From: Syntrophobacterales bacterium
GTDB taxonomy: Bacteria > Desulfobacterota > Desulfobaccia > Desulfobaccales > 0-14-0-80-60-11
Length of the DNA stretch: 5,456 nt
Direction of reading: 5' to 3'
Assembly (NCBI GenBank): GCA_020052215.1
Contig: JAGVPN010000102.1
Span: 1-5,456 of the forward strand
The notes under the pieces are model-generated. The model saw only the letters and a list, made by a program, of their open reading frames with translations, did not search any database and had not been told where the DNA came from. Positions 1-5,380 of the stretch are shown here, in pieces. A program made the translations under genes and the position numbers. Each line of letters begins with the position of its first letter. The first letter of the stretch is position 1.

Positions 1-107
1 GGCAGCGGCGGCGGCGCCGTGGCGCAACCGGCCAGACCGCCCAGGATAAGCGCCGCGACGAGAACGACAAACCCAGGGATAGACCTGTTCAAGAGCATCT
101 GACGCAT
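1..107 (-). CDS. Lipoprotein, N-terminal part (cut by window edge)
   Basis: Reading leftward from an ATG at 107, the 35 visible codons form a classic type II (lipoprotein) signal peptide. There is a short n-region with Arg2 and Arg8, a hydrophobic core at about residues 12-26 (FVVLVAALILGGLAG) and a lipobox LAGC with the lipidated Cys at residue 28 (codon 26-24), followed by Ala-Thr-Ala-Pro-Pro-Pro. The mature protein would be anchored to a membrane by Lgt/LspA processing, and residue +2 is Ala rather than Asp, which favours the outer membrane by the E. coli rule. A second in-frame ATG at 98 is possible. Neither start has a strong Shine-Dalgarno; a lipoprotein is still the only frame that makes sense here. 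The function of the mature part cannot be known because the gene continues past base 1. Confidence 0.72.
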   Translation of the reverse strand, partial: MRQMLLNRSIPGFVVLVAALILGGLAGCATAPPPL

Positions 108-140
108 ATTTCATTATAAAGAGCCAGACCCGGTCTGTCG

Positions 141-170
141 ATTATAAAAGAGGCCCGGACCGGCGCTTAA
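141..170 (-). promoter_or_regulatory. Candidate promoter of the lipoprotein gene
   Basis: On the minus strand a perfect TATAAT lies at 146-141, with a weak TTAAGC (3 of 6 to consensus) 18 bases upstream at 170-165. Transcription would begin near 134, giving a leader of under 30 bases before the ATG at 107. Two other TATAAT strings occur at 189-184 (inside a small palindrome) and 118-113 (too close to the start codon), so which one is used is uncertain. The 141 box and the 113 box belong to an imperfect direct repeat of about 25 bases with 28-base spacing. Confidence 0.3.
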
Positions 171-224
171 ATTTATTGTTGATATTATAGGAATATCAAT
201 AACCTATTGTATTAGCAGCAGGGC

Positions 225-521
225 ATGATATCAAAGCGCGATTTGCAGCAAAAATTCCCAGAGGGGAGAGACTTTCAGCGCGGCGCCTGCAGAAGGGAGA
301 ACAAGGCATTTGGCCGCGACGTTTTTGGGAGCACGTCATCCGCTGAGGAGGGAGATTATGAGCCTCACGCGGATGACCTCCACGACAATCCGGTAAAGCA
401 TGGGCACGTGACGAGGGTGGCGGATTGGCCTTATTCAAGCTTCCAGCGTTACGTTCGAAGCGGTATTGATAACCTTGCGGGGGCGGCAGATGATGACGTT
501 CGGCGTCTGGAGATGAAATGA
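225..521 (+). pseudogene. REP-associated tyrosine transposase (RAYT) remnant, frameshifted
   Basis: This is a decayed C-terminal half of a RAYT, the IS200/Y1 transposase relatives associated with REP palindromes. From about 230 one frame reads IKARFAAKIPRGERLS, then KGEQGIWPRRFWEHVIR, which matches the usual ERGIWQRRFWEH block, and then hits a stop at 344. Homology resumes in the other frame at 345 with EEGDYEPHADDLHDNPVKHG and VADWPYSSFQRYVR, ending at the TGA of 519-521. The Asp codon expected after Ile-Arg is reduced to a single T (base 344), consistent with a 2-base deletion. The N-terminal half with the HUH metal motif is missing. In the normally DYIHxNPVKHG motif the Tyr I take to be the nucleophile is replaced by Asp. 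It cannot be active. Annotating it as an intact 98-aa protein from the ATG at 225 would be wrong for its first third. The hairpin 3 bases downstream is its likely REP partner. Confidence 0.85.
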
Positions 522-523
522 AT

Positions 524-559
524 CGTAGGGCGGGATGCGCTTCGCTTTCCCGCCCTACG
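524..559. repeat. REP-like hairpin beside the RAYT remnant
   Basis: A perfect 12-bp inverted repeat has arms CGTAGGGCGGGA (524-535) and TCCCGCCCTACG (548-559). Its 12-base centre can add a small GCG/CGC stem (537-539 with 543-545). It starts 3 bases after the transposase remnant and ends 10 bases beyond the stop codon of the leftward helicase gene, so it lies in the convergent gap. Position next to a RAYT and the palindromic form fit a REP element. It could also act as a bidirectional transcript-end stabiliser or a weak terminator, but no T-tract follows on either strand. Confidence 0.75.
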
Positions 560-569
560 GTCCTAATCT

Positions 570-1814
570 TTATCTGTGTCCATAAAACTGTGGACCTTCA
601 CAATGCGCTTTGAATGGTTCGGTTTTTTTCTTTTCACTGCGGCGCTGAGGTGTGCGCGGCGGACGTGCGAACTCGGTATCGCGCGACGGCGCCGCTTTTT
701 TATAATCAAAACCGTTCAGGGTGCAACGCTTTACCTTGGCCCGGAGGACGCGCTCGATGCTGCGAACCATATCCTCATCTTCAGAGGTAATAAAAGTGAA
801 GGCATCACCGGTCTTAGCATTCCGGCCAGTACGTCCGATCCTGTGGGTATAGGCATCAGCAGTATCCGGCATGTCGTAATTGATCACGTGGGAAATCTGG
901 GTCACGTCGATTCCCCGGGCGGCAACGTCAGTCGCCACCAGTATCTGGAACGTGCCGTTGCGGAACCCGTTCATCACGGCCTGTCGCCGCGCCTGGGAGA
1001 GATTTCCCTGCAAAGAGGCGGCCTGATAGCCGGCCTTCGCCAGTTGTTCCCCCAGACGCTTGGCCCGGTGTTTGGTGCGCGTAAAGATCAGCACCGACTC
1101 AGTATCGGTATGGCGCAACAGTTCCAGGAGTAGCGGGGTTTTGAGGTGCTGACCGACCGGATAGAGCAGATGAGAAACGCTACTTACCGGTCCCGTGGTA
1201 TTAACCCGCACAGTCAATGGTGCTTTCAGTACTTCGTGGGCCAGATGAAGAATATCATCAGGCATGGTTGCCGAGAACAACAGCGTCTGGCGTTTTGCCG
1301 GGACGTGCTTGATGATCTTTCTGATATCGGGCAGAAATCCCATGTCGAACATCCGGTCTGCCTCGTCCAGTACGAGCACTTCCAGATGCGACAGGTCGAC
1401 TGTGCCTTGATTGAGGTGGTCAAGCAGGCGGCCGGGACAGGCAACGACAATCTCGGCGCGTCTCAGTTTATCCACCTGAGGGTTGAAACCAACTCCTCCA
1501 TAAACCGTAACACTCTTGAGTCCGGTCCGGATTCCCAGGGTGCCAATGGCCTCGTGGGTTTGCTCGGCCAGTTCGCGGGTGGGGGCAAGAACCAGGACCC
1601 TGACGTGCCGGCGCCCGCCTTGCATCAGGCGGTGGAGGATTGGCAGCACGAAGGCCGCGGTCTTCCCGGTGCCGGTATGGGCAAGGCCCACGATGTCGTG
1701 CCCTTGCATGACCAGCGGGATTGCCTGTGCCTGTATCGGCGTTGGCGTTATATAGCGCGCCGCGGTAACGCCGGCCGCAACCTGGGAGTGCAAATCAAAT
1801 GTGTTAAATTCCAT
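570..1814 (-). CDS. rhlE: DEAD-box ATP-dependent RNA helicase, RhlE type
   Basis: This 414-aa cytoplasmic enzyme unwinds or remodels short RNA duplexes using ATP, in roles such as ribosome assembly, RNA decay or cold adaptation. All superfamily 2 DEAD motifs are present in order: Q motif PTPIQ (24-28), motif I AHTGTGKT (45-52), Ia PTRELA (78-83), GG (106-107), Ib CPGR (126-129), II DEAD (150-153), III SAT (181-183), IV LIFTRT (242-247), V ATDVAARGID (294-303) and VI HRIGRTGR (324-331). The strings GFNPQVDKLR, DEADRMFDMGF and FTRTKHRAKRL are typical of RhlE rather than DeaD, SrmB or DbpA. Residues after about 366 form a basic, probably disordered RNA-binding tail rich in Arg, Lys and Pro. Motif Ib has Cys where most members have Thr. 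The ATG at 1814 is the only sensible start; an AAAGGAG lies just upstream, with an unusually short 3-base gap after GGAG. The gene stands alone, 10 bases before the hairpin, and may be driven by the promoter near 2100-2127 through a long leader. Confidence 0.96.
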   Translation of the reverse strand: MEFNTFDLHSQVAAGVTAARYITPTPIQAQAIPLVMQGHDIVGLAHTGTGKTAAFVLPILHRLMQGGRRHVRVLVLAPTRELAEQTHEAIGTLGIRTGLKSVTVYGGVGFNPQVDKLRRAEIVVACPGRLLDHLNQGTVDLSHLEVLVLDEADRMFDMGFLPDIRKIIKHVPAKRQTLLFSATMPDDILHLAHEVLKAPLTVRVNTTGPVSSVSHLLYPVGQHLKTPLLLELLRHTDTESVLIFTRTKHRAKRLGEQLAKAGYQAASLQGNLSQARRQAVMNGFRNGTFQILVATDVAARGIDVTQISHVINYDMPDTADAYTHRIGRTGRNAKTGDAFTFITSEDEDMVRSIERVLRAKVKRCTLNGFDYKKAAPSRDTEFARPPRTPQRRSEKKKTEPFKAHCEGPQFYGHR

Positions 1815-2093
1815 AAACTCCTTTTTTTCTCAGTTCAGATAAAAATGGCTGTTTCGAGTGGAATTCAGGCAGACAAATCCTGTACGCCACCCGTCAGCGT
1901 TATGAGCAGATATATGCATCCCAGGAATACTCGGGGTCAGCGTAGCAGCAGCCCCCTGGAGGTGAATGAGGACAAGGCGCGGCTTTACCCCCATTTCCTG
2001 CCTGATGGCGGACTGCGGATTGCCAGCGACAAGGTTTGGGGTTAGCTTTTCTGGAGTAACGGTTGGGTTAGCTTTGAATCCCCCATTGTGCAA
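1815..2093 (-). other. Gene-poor leader region upstream of the helicase
   Basis: About 280 bases lie between the helicase start and the predicted transcription start near 2093. One minus-strand frame stays open across it, but its only upstream starts (TTG near 2111) overlap the promoter -10 box and I recognise nothing in its translation. An ATG near 2080 opens a frame of only 14 codons. Two near-identical GGGTTAGCTTT strings (plus strand, 2039-2049 and 2065-2075) lie 26 bases apart. I find no terminator-like hairpin and no known riboswitch motif. If transcribed, this is an untranslated leader, or a decayed gene. Confidence 0.35.
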
Positions 2094-2127
2094 TCTAGTA
2101 TAATACCACAAGTGAGTATACTGTCAA
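2093..2127 (-). promoter_or_regulatory. Sigma70-type promoter directed at the helicase
   Basis: The minus strand carries a consensus -35 TTGACA at 2127-2122, a 16-base spacer and a -10 TATTAT at 2105-2100. A second -10 choice is TATACT at 2102-2097 with a 19-base spacer. It is the best promoter match in the window and points at the helicase gene about 280 bases away, with no convincing gene in between. Confidence 0.6.
2097..2122. promoter_or_regulatory. Operator-like imperfect palindrome over the promoter
   Basis: AGTATA (2097-2102) and TATACT (2117-2122) are exact inverted repeats, and a few further symmetric bases lie in the 14-base centre. The dyad covers the -10 box, the whole spacer and the first base of the -35 box. 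That is where a dimeric helix-turn-helix repressor would block RNA polymerase. No candidate repressor gene is present in the window, so the regulator is unknown. Confidence 0.4.
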
Positions 2128-2295
2128 GGGGTATGCATCCAAAAATCGGCGACGAGCCCATCCTCCTGGGTTTCAATCGTGGCCTTTATACCTGTGAAGA
2201 GGAGCAATCTCACCCCGACGACCTGTCGGAATTTTCGGAATTTACGAATAAATCCAACGAGGCCGACCTGAACTTTCCCTCTCGCTTGATCCGGG
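2128..2295. other. Stretch without a recognisable gene
   Basis: A minus-strand frame remains open through this stretch (its stop overlaps the -35 box at 2124-2126), but it enters from an out-of-frame overlap with the 79-aa gene and has no good start. It holds two perfect tandem copies of TCGGAATTT (2226-2234 and 2235-2243), followed by a partial third. CGACCTG occurs twice (2218-2224 and 2264-2270). It could be a frameshifted tail of the upstream small gene or simple intergenic DNA. Confidence 0.3.
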
Positions 2296-2535
2296 TTAAT
2301 GGACGGCGGCCTTGTCGCCCTTAAATCCACCTCCCCGCGGGCTCGAGGCCAGTTTAGCCTGGAGCGGTTGGAACGTGAGACAGTGAGTGTGGCCATGCTC
2401 ACAGATATAGGTGTGGCCGGCGTCAATCGGGGGGAGGTTTAAGATAAGGTTGCTCACCCAGGCAGCGGTTGCGCCCGTCAGGGCTATTTGCCGGGGATGG
2501 TGTTGCCCACAGCCGGAGTCGGTAAGTTTAAGCAT
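2296..2535 (-). CDS. Small hypothetical protein with a Cys/His cluster (79 aa)
   Basis: I do not recognise this protein. The ATG at 2535 is preceded by GGAAGGA with 7 bases to the start, a good ribosome binding site that argues for real translation. The product has Cys9 followed by His12 and His13, a hydrophobic stretch at about 22-35, and a compact cluster CEHGHTHC at 45-52 (Cys45, His47, His49, His51, Cys52). That cluster, perhaps with Cys9 and His12/13, could bind a metal such as zinc, but this is inference. The last 15 residues are Gly/Lys-rich and look low-complexity. It lies 187 bases downstream of rsmB on the same strand, too far to assume one operon. A frameshift near its end could have joined it to the open frame covering 2295-2124. 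It may equally be a spurious or degenerating ORF. Confidence 0.45.
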   Translation of the reverse strand: MLKLTDSGCGQHHPRQIALTGATAAWVSNLILNLPPIDAGHTYICEHGHTHCLTFQPLQAKLASSPRGGGFKGDKAAVH

Positions 2536-2722
2536 CTCGGCGTCCTTCCTTGAACTAAGATACTTATGGTACTGCCATTCCCCCCACCTGCGCCTTCCTG
2601 GCCTCCGGAGAGAATTGAACTATTTTTAAATGATAATTAATTAATTGCAAGTATTTTTTAATAATCTCGTAAATTATCTTGCCTGGCCAGGCCTCATACG
2701 GTCGGCGGTTTGCCCCTGGGTC

Positions 2723-4093
2723 TCAATTTCTGGCCAGCACCGCAGCAAAAAACGCATCCAGGTGGTGGTCCACGGGGGAGGTGCGGAACCAGCCGGGAGG
2801 GTGGATCAAGCCCCTGGCCTGGGGCGGCAGCCGCTCGGGGTCGGTGGCCAGATGAAATTCCGGGTGTCGGGCCAGGAAAGAGCCAAGCTGTTCCTCATTT
2901 TCCGCCGGTTCGGTGGTGCAGGTGATATAGAGGAGGCGGCCGCCGGGTTTCAAGAGCCTGGCGGCCGCCTCCAGCATGGCCTGCTGCCGGGGCGGGAACG
3001 TGGCCAGGTCGCCTTCCCGGAGCCGGCCCTTGATCTCCGGGTGACGCCGGATGATGCCCAGGGAAGAACACGGGACGTCCAGGACCACAGCGTCCAGGGC
3101 GGCGGATTTCAGGGGGAGAGCTTGGGCGGCGTCAGCCCGGAGAGGGCGGGCCGTCTCCACTCCCCAGCGCCGGGTATTGAACTGCAGTTCCTGGAGGCGG
3201 CGGTGGTGGCTGTCCACCGCCACCAGCAGGCCGGAGGCGCCCATGGCCTCTGCCAGTTGGGTGGTCTTGCCTCCCCGGCCGGCGCCGATTTCCACCAGGC
3301 GCAGGTCCGGCCCCAAGGGGAGCAGGTAAGGAGCCAGCTGCGCCCCTTCATCCTGGAAGATCCAGAGGCCCTCCCGATAAGAGGGCAGGTCCGTGGGGGA
3401 GGAGTGAACCGCCTCAAATATGAGGCTGACCGGGGAAAACCGGCCGGGCCGGGACTCCACCCCTTCTGTGGCCAACCGGGCCATGAGCGCCACCGGATCA
3501 GTCTTCAGGGTGTTGACCCGCACGGTGAGCGGCGGGATCTGATTATTGGCCATCAGGCGGGCGGCGGTGGCAGCCGGCCCATACCGCGCCAGCCAGAGCT
3601 TGACCAGCCAGGCCGGGTGGGAGTGGATCACGCTCAGGGCCAGCACCGGGTCGGATTCGGGGTCCGGGAGGGGCGGCGCCTCCCCCGCGGCCAGCCGGCG
3701 CAGCACCGCGTTGATAAAGCCCACGTGACTCCGGGGGAGACCTTTGGCCTTGGCCAGATTCCCGGCTTCATGGAGCACCGCCCGGGCCGGCACCCGATCA
3801 AGCCAGAGGATCTGAAACGCTCCCAGGCGCAGGAGTTGCAAAACCAGGGGGTGGAGTCTGGCCAGGGGGAGGTGAGAAAGGCGGGCCAACAGATAATCCA
3901 GCCGCACCTCCCAGCGCTTCACTCCCTGGACCAACTCCAGCAGCAAGGCCCGTTCCCGCCGGGGCAAGCCGGGGTGACGCTTGAACGCGGCTGCCAGGCG
4001 GTCTTCCACCGATTGTCCGGAGCGAGCCGCCGCGGCCAGGATATCCAGGGCCAGGGCCCTGGCGCCGGGTGGCGAGAGAGAGAGCTTGTTCAA
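2723..4093 (-). CDS. rsmB: 16S rRNA (cytosine-C5) methyltransferase RsmB
   Basis: This 456-aa enzyme is of the RsmB/Fmu/Sun family, which transfers methyl from S-adenosylmethionine to C5 of a 16S rRNA cytosine (C967 in E. coli). Residues about 11-135 form the NusB-like RNA-binding domain, including the VGFINAVLRRL helix (124-134). The catalytic Rossmann domain follows: VRVNTLK (191-197), FQDEGAQLAPYLL (246-258), SAM motif I VEIGAGRGGKT (267-277), acidic AVD (292-294), motif IV DVPCSSLG (339-346, Cys342), RRHPEIK (349-355) and motif VI YITCTTEPAENE (389-400). By family analogy Cys392 is the nucleophile and Cys342 assists product release. The C-terminal RTSPVDHHLDAFFAAVL is the usual family ending. 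Motif I departs from the common CAAPGGKT. No ATG or GTG exists upstream in frame, so the start is the TTG at 4093, with GGAGGT 13 bases before it, longer than ideal. Length is close to the E. coli protein (429 aa). A single-gene unit divergent from the Nif11 gene. Confidence 0.95.
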   Translation of the reverse strand: MNKLSLSPPGARALALDILAAAARSGQSVEDRLAAAFKRHPGLPRRERALLLELVQGVKRWEVRLDYLLARLSHLPLARLHPLVLQLLRLGAFQILWLDRVPARAVLHEAGNLAKAKGLPRSHVGFINAVLRRLAAGEAPPLPDPESDPVLALSVIHSHPAWLVKLWLARYGPAATAARLMANNQIPPLTVRVNTLKTDPVALMARLATEGVESRPGRFSPVSLIFEAVHSSPTDLPSYREGLWIFQDEGAQLAPYLLPLGPDLRLVEIGAGRGGKTTQLAEAMGASGLLVAVDSHHRRLQELQFNTRRWGVETARPLRADAAQALPLKSAALDAVVLDVPCSSLGIIRRHPEIKGRLREGDLATFPPRQQAMLEAAARLLKPGGRLLYITCTTEPAENEEQLGSFLARHPEFHLATDPERLPPQARGLIHPPGWFRTSPVDHHLDAFFAAVLARN

Positions 4094-4173
4094 GGTTATT
4101 GACCCAACCTCCGGAATACCTATCGATGAATTTTCCCGGCGGATTTCACCTTTTTCAGAAAAATCCCCTAATA

Positions 4174-4202
4174 ATCATAGCAAAACTTCTGATGATTCGT
4201 AA
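4174..4202 (-). promoter_or_regulatory. Candidate extended -10 promoter of rsmB
   Basis: The minus strand shows TGC-TATGAT, an extended -10 element (TGC 4182-4180, TATGAT 4179-4174). A weak -35 TTACGA lies at 4202-4197 with an exact 17-base spacer. Transcription would start near 4166, giving a leader of about 70 bases to the TTG start. The extended -10 can compensate for the poor -35. Confidence 0.4.
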
Positions 4203-4258
4203 CTTATTGCTAAGGGAAGCCGTAATCCCTGGTCTCAGGAACCCAAAGCCCCTCTTGC

Positions 4259-4286
4259 TTAACAAGACATTTGGGAGGGTTATCAT
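4259..4286 (+). promoter_or_regulatory. Candidate promoter of the Nif11-like gene
   Basis: TTAACA (4259-4264), 16 bases, then TATCAT (4281-4286) gives a reasonable sigma70 match pointing at the gene starting at 4358, with a leader of about 65 bases. CCCAAA (4242-4247) and TTTGGG (4270-4275) form an inverted repeat around the -35 box. CTTG/CAAG (4254-4257, 4263-4266) lie inside it, so a regulator could bind here. No -24/-12 (sigma54) element was seen. Confidence 0.35.
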
Positions 4287-4357
4287 TGGCCGGCGAAACC
4301 GAGAAAAAATCATGCTTCTCCCCCGCCGTGCCGATAGGATAAGTTAAGGAACTGCCG

Positions 4358-5045
4358 ATGAAAACCATCAAAGAATTTATTCAGCGGTTGCAGGATGACC
4401 CGGCGTTTGAGAAGCAGGCTCAAGCTTTTGACAATGGCGATGACCTGCTGGCCTTTGTTAAGGGCGAAGGCTACGACTTCACCCTGGAACAACTGGCGAG
4501 TGAATTCAAGCAGGAGGCGGAGTCGCCCCCCGATGCCGGCGGCATGGCGCCGGCGCCCGGAGACCTAAGCGCCTCCACCCCGCCAAGCCCGGACGACCTG
4601 GAGTTTTCCAGGCAGCCCGACGCCTTCCCCCAGCGGGAGACAAGTTCGGCCTTACCTGAGAGTGGGAGCGACGGCTTTATACGGGAGCAACCTGAGGAAC
4701 CTCCTATGAAAACCATCAAAGAATTTATTCAGCGGTTGCAGAATGACCCGGCGTTTGAGAAGCAGGCTCAAGCTTTTGACAATGGCGATGAACTGATGGC
4801 CTTTGTTAAGGGCGAGGGCTACGACTTCACCCTGGAACAACTGGCGAGTGAATTCAAGCAGGGGGCGGAGTTGCCCCCCGATGCGGGCGGCATGGCGCCG
4901 GCGCCCGGAGACCTAAGCGCCTCCACCCCGCCAAGCCCGGACGATCCGGAGTTTTCCAGGAAGCCCGACGCCTTCCCCCAGCGGGAGACAAGTTCGGCTT
5001 TACCTGAGAGTGGGAGCAACGACTTTACTCGGGAGCAACCGCAGG
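4358..5045 (+). repeat. Tandem duplication of a 348-bp unit inside the Nif11-like gene
   Basis: The unit beginning at 4358 is repeated from 4706, an exact offset of 348 bases (116 codons), so frame is kept. Hand alignment over about 340 bases gives 17 substitutions and no gaps, about 95% identity. Roughly 11 codons change the amino acid and about five are silent. Similarity ends just after GAGCAACCGCAGGA near 5045. Before each ATG is a similar AGGAAC string (4347-4352 and 4695-4700), so the duplicated segment may include the original ribosome binding site. Confidence 0.95.
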
Positions 5046-5170
5046 AAGGGTTGCAAAACCCACCGGGACCGGCAGAAAAGTCACCGATAGATTTGTTCAG
5101 GGGTGGCGGGGGTAGGCATCGGGGGGTTTCCCCCCAGAGATTGAAGTCCATATCCGAGGAAGATCCGTGA
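4358..5170 (+). CDS. Tandem Nif11-like domain protein (270 aa)
   Basis: Residues 1-50 and 117-166 each match the Nif11-like (nitrogen fixation protein 11 / RiPP leader) pattern: an amphipathic N-terminal helix (IKEFIQRLQ), DPAFEKQAQ, then FVKGEGYDFTLEQLASEF, the hallmark G-[YF]-D-[FL]-T followed by a terminal helix. Each domain is followed by a linker of about 65 residues rich in Pro, Ser, Asp and Glu, likely disordered. The last 40 residues are unique, with GGGGRHRG near 250-257. Domain copies differ at 10 of the first 112 residues. The family includes leader peptides for NHLP-type ribosomal natural products, but also proteins with no known peptide role. Here there is no cysteine at all, so lanthionine rings are impossible, and no modification enzyme or transporter is in the window. 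A DAGG motif occurs at 59-62 and again at 175-178. The ATG at 4358 has AAGGA at a 7-base spacing. No signal peptide or membrane segment is seen; it is probably cytoplasmic. Function unknown. Confidence 0.88.
   Translation: MKTIKEFIQRLQDDPAFEKQAQAFDNGDDLLAFVKGEGYDFTLEQLASEFKQEAESPPDAGGMAPAPGDLSASTPPSPDDLEFSRQPDAFPQRETSSALPESGSDGFIREQPEEPPMKTIKEFIQRLQNDPAFEKQAQAFDNGDELMAFVKGEGYDFTLEQLASEFKQGAELPPDAGGMAPAPGDLSASTPPSPDDPEFSRKPDAFPQRETSSALPESGSNDFTREQPQEGLQNPPGPAEKSPIDLFRGGGGRHRGVSPQRLKSISEEDP
5121..5135. other. G6-T3-C6 perfect hairpin within the 3' end of the CDS
   Basis: GGGGGG (5121-5126), TTT and CCCCCC (5130-5135) form a perfect 6-bp stem about 12 codons before the stop of the Nif11-like gene, in its non-repeated tail. 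The homopolymer runs could be slippage sites, or the hairpin could be the remains of a palindromic repeat captured in the coding region. Confidence 0.5.
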
Positions 5171-5225
5171 GCCTGGGGTGATAGTTCTAGCGTTTGCCAT
5201 AAATTCTTTCCGCTTGGAGGTTCTC

Positions 5226-5318
5226 AAATCCCCCTAAATCCCCCTTTTTCAAAGGGGGACTTTAACAGCAATTCCTTGTAGTTCCCCCCTTTTCTAACGG
5301 GGGGTTAGGGGGGATTAG
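5226..5318. repeat. Imperfect palindromic repeat element rich in CCCCC/GGGGG
   Basis: About 93 bases fold back on themselves. The left part has AATCCCCCTAAATCCCCC and the right part ends GGGGGGTTAGGGGGGATT, the near reverse complement. Inner parts also pair (AGTTCCCCCC with GGGGGACTTT). The centre is about 5261-5279. It resembles non-coding short palindromic repeats (MITE- or REP-like) that I recall as multicopy in many bacterial genomes; copy number here cannot be judged from one window. It lies 55 bases after the Nif11-like stop codon. Confidence 0.8.
5239..5259 (+). terminator. Hairpin that may end the Nif11-like transcript
   Basis: TCCCCCTTT (5239-5247), loop TTC, AAAGGGGGA (5251-5259) is a perfect 9-bp stem about 70 bases after the stop codon, inside the left arm of the palindromic element. 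Only CTTTAA follows rather than a true T-run, so factor-independent termination would be weak. It is the only hairpin candidate downstream of the gene before the second repeat. Confidence 0.3.
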
Positions 5319-5380
5319 AATGCTTCCCATAATGGAAAAAACTTTTGAGGCTCTTGTAAAACTCCTCATTGACCACAATT

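Noticed and set aside
1146..2045. A 299-codon plus-strand open frame opposite the helicase
   Set aside because: It is an antisense shadow of the helicase with no recognisable domain.
1830..2111. A 93-codon minus-strand open frame upstream of the helicase
   Set aside because: Its TTG start overlaps the promoter -10 region, it has no ribosome binding site and its translation matches nothing I know. Kept only as a possible leader region.
2160..2195. GATTGAAAC on the minus strand, resembling the end of some CRISPR repeats
   Set aside because: It occurs once and there is no repeated unit with regular spacing.
2124..2426. A 100-codon minus-strand open frame overlapping the 79-aa gene
   Set aside because: Weak TTG start, out of frame with the better-supported small gene; at most its 3' part is a frameshifted tail.
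2681..2692. GCCTGGCCAGGC palindrome downstream of rsmB as a terminator
   Set aside because: There is no loop and no T-tract on the minus strand, and any hairpin would have a stem of about 4 bp.
2645..4102. A 485-codon plus-strand open frame opposite rsmB
   Set aside because: It is antisense to a gene with every RsmB motif. Its Gly/Gln/Arg/Pro-rich translation is what a GC-rich antisense frame gives, and it has no ribosome binding site.
4471..5151. Minus-strand open frames across the Nif11-like gene
   Set aside because: They repeat because the plus-strand gene repeats; they are antisense shadows without ribosome binding sites.
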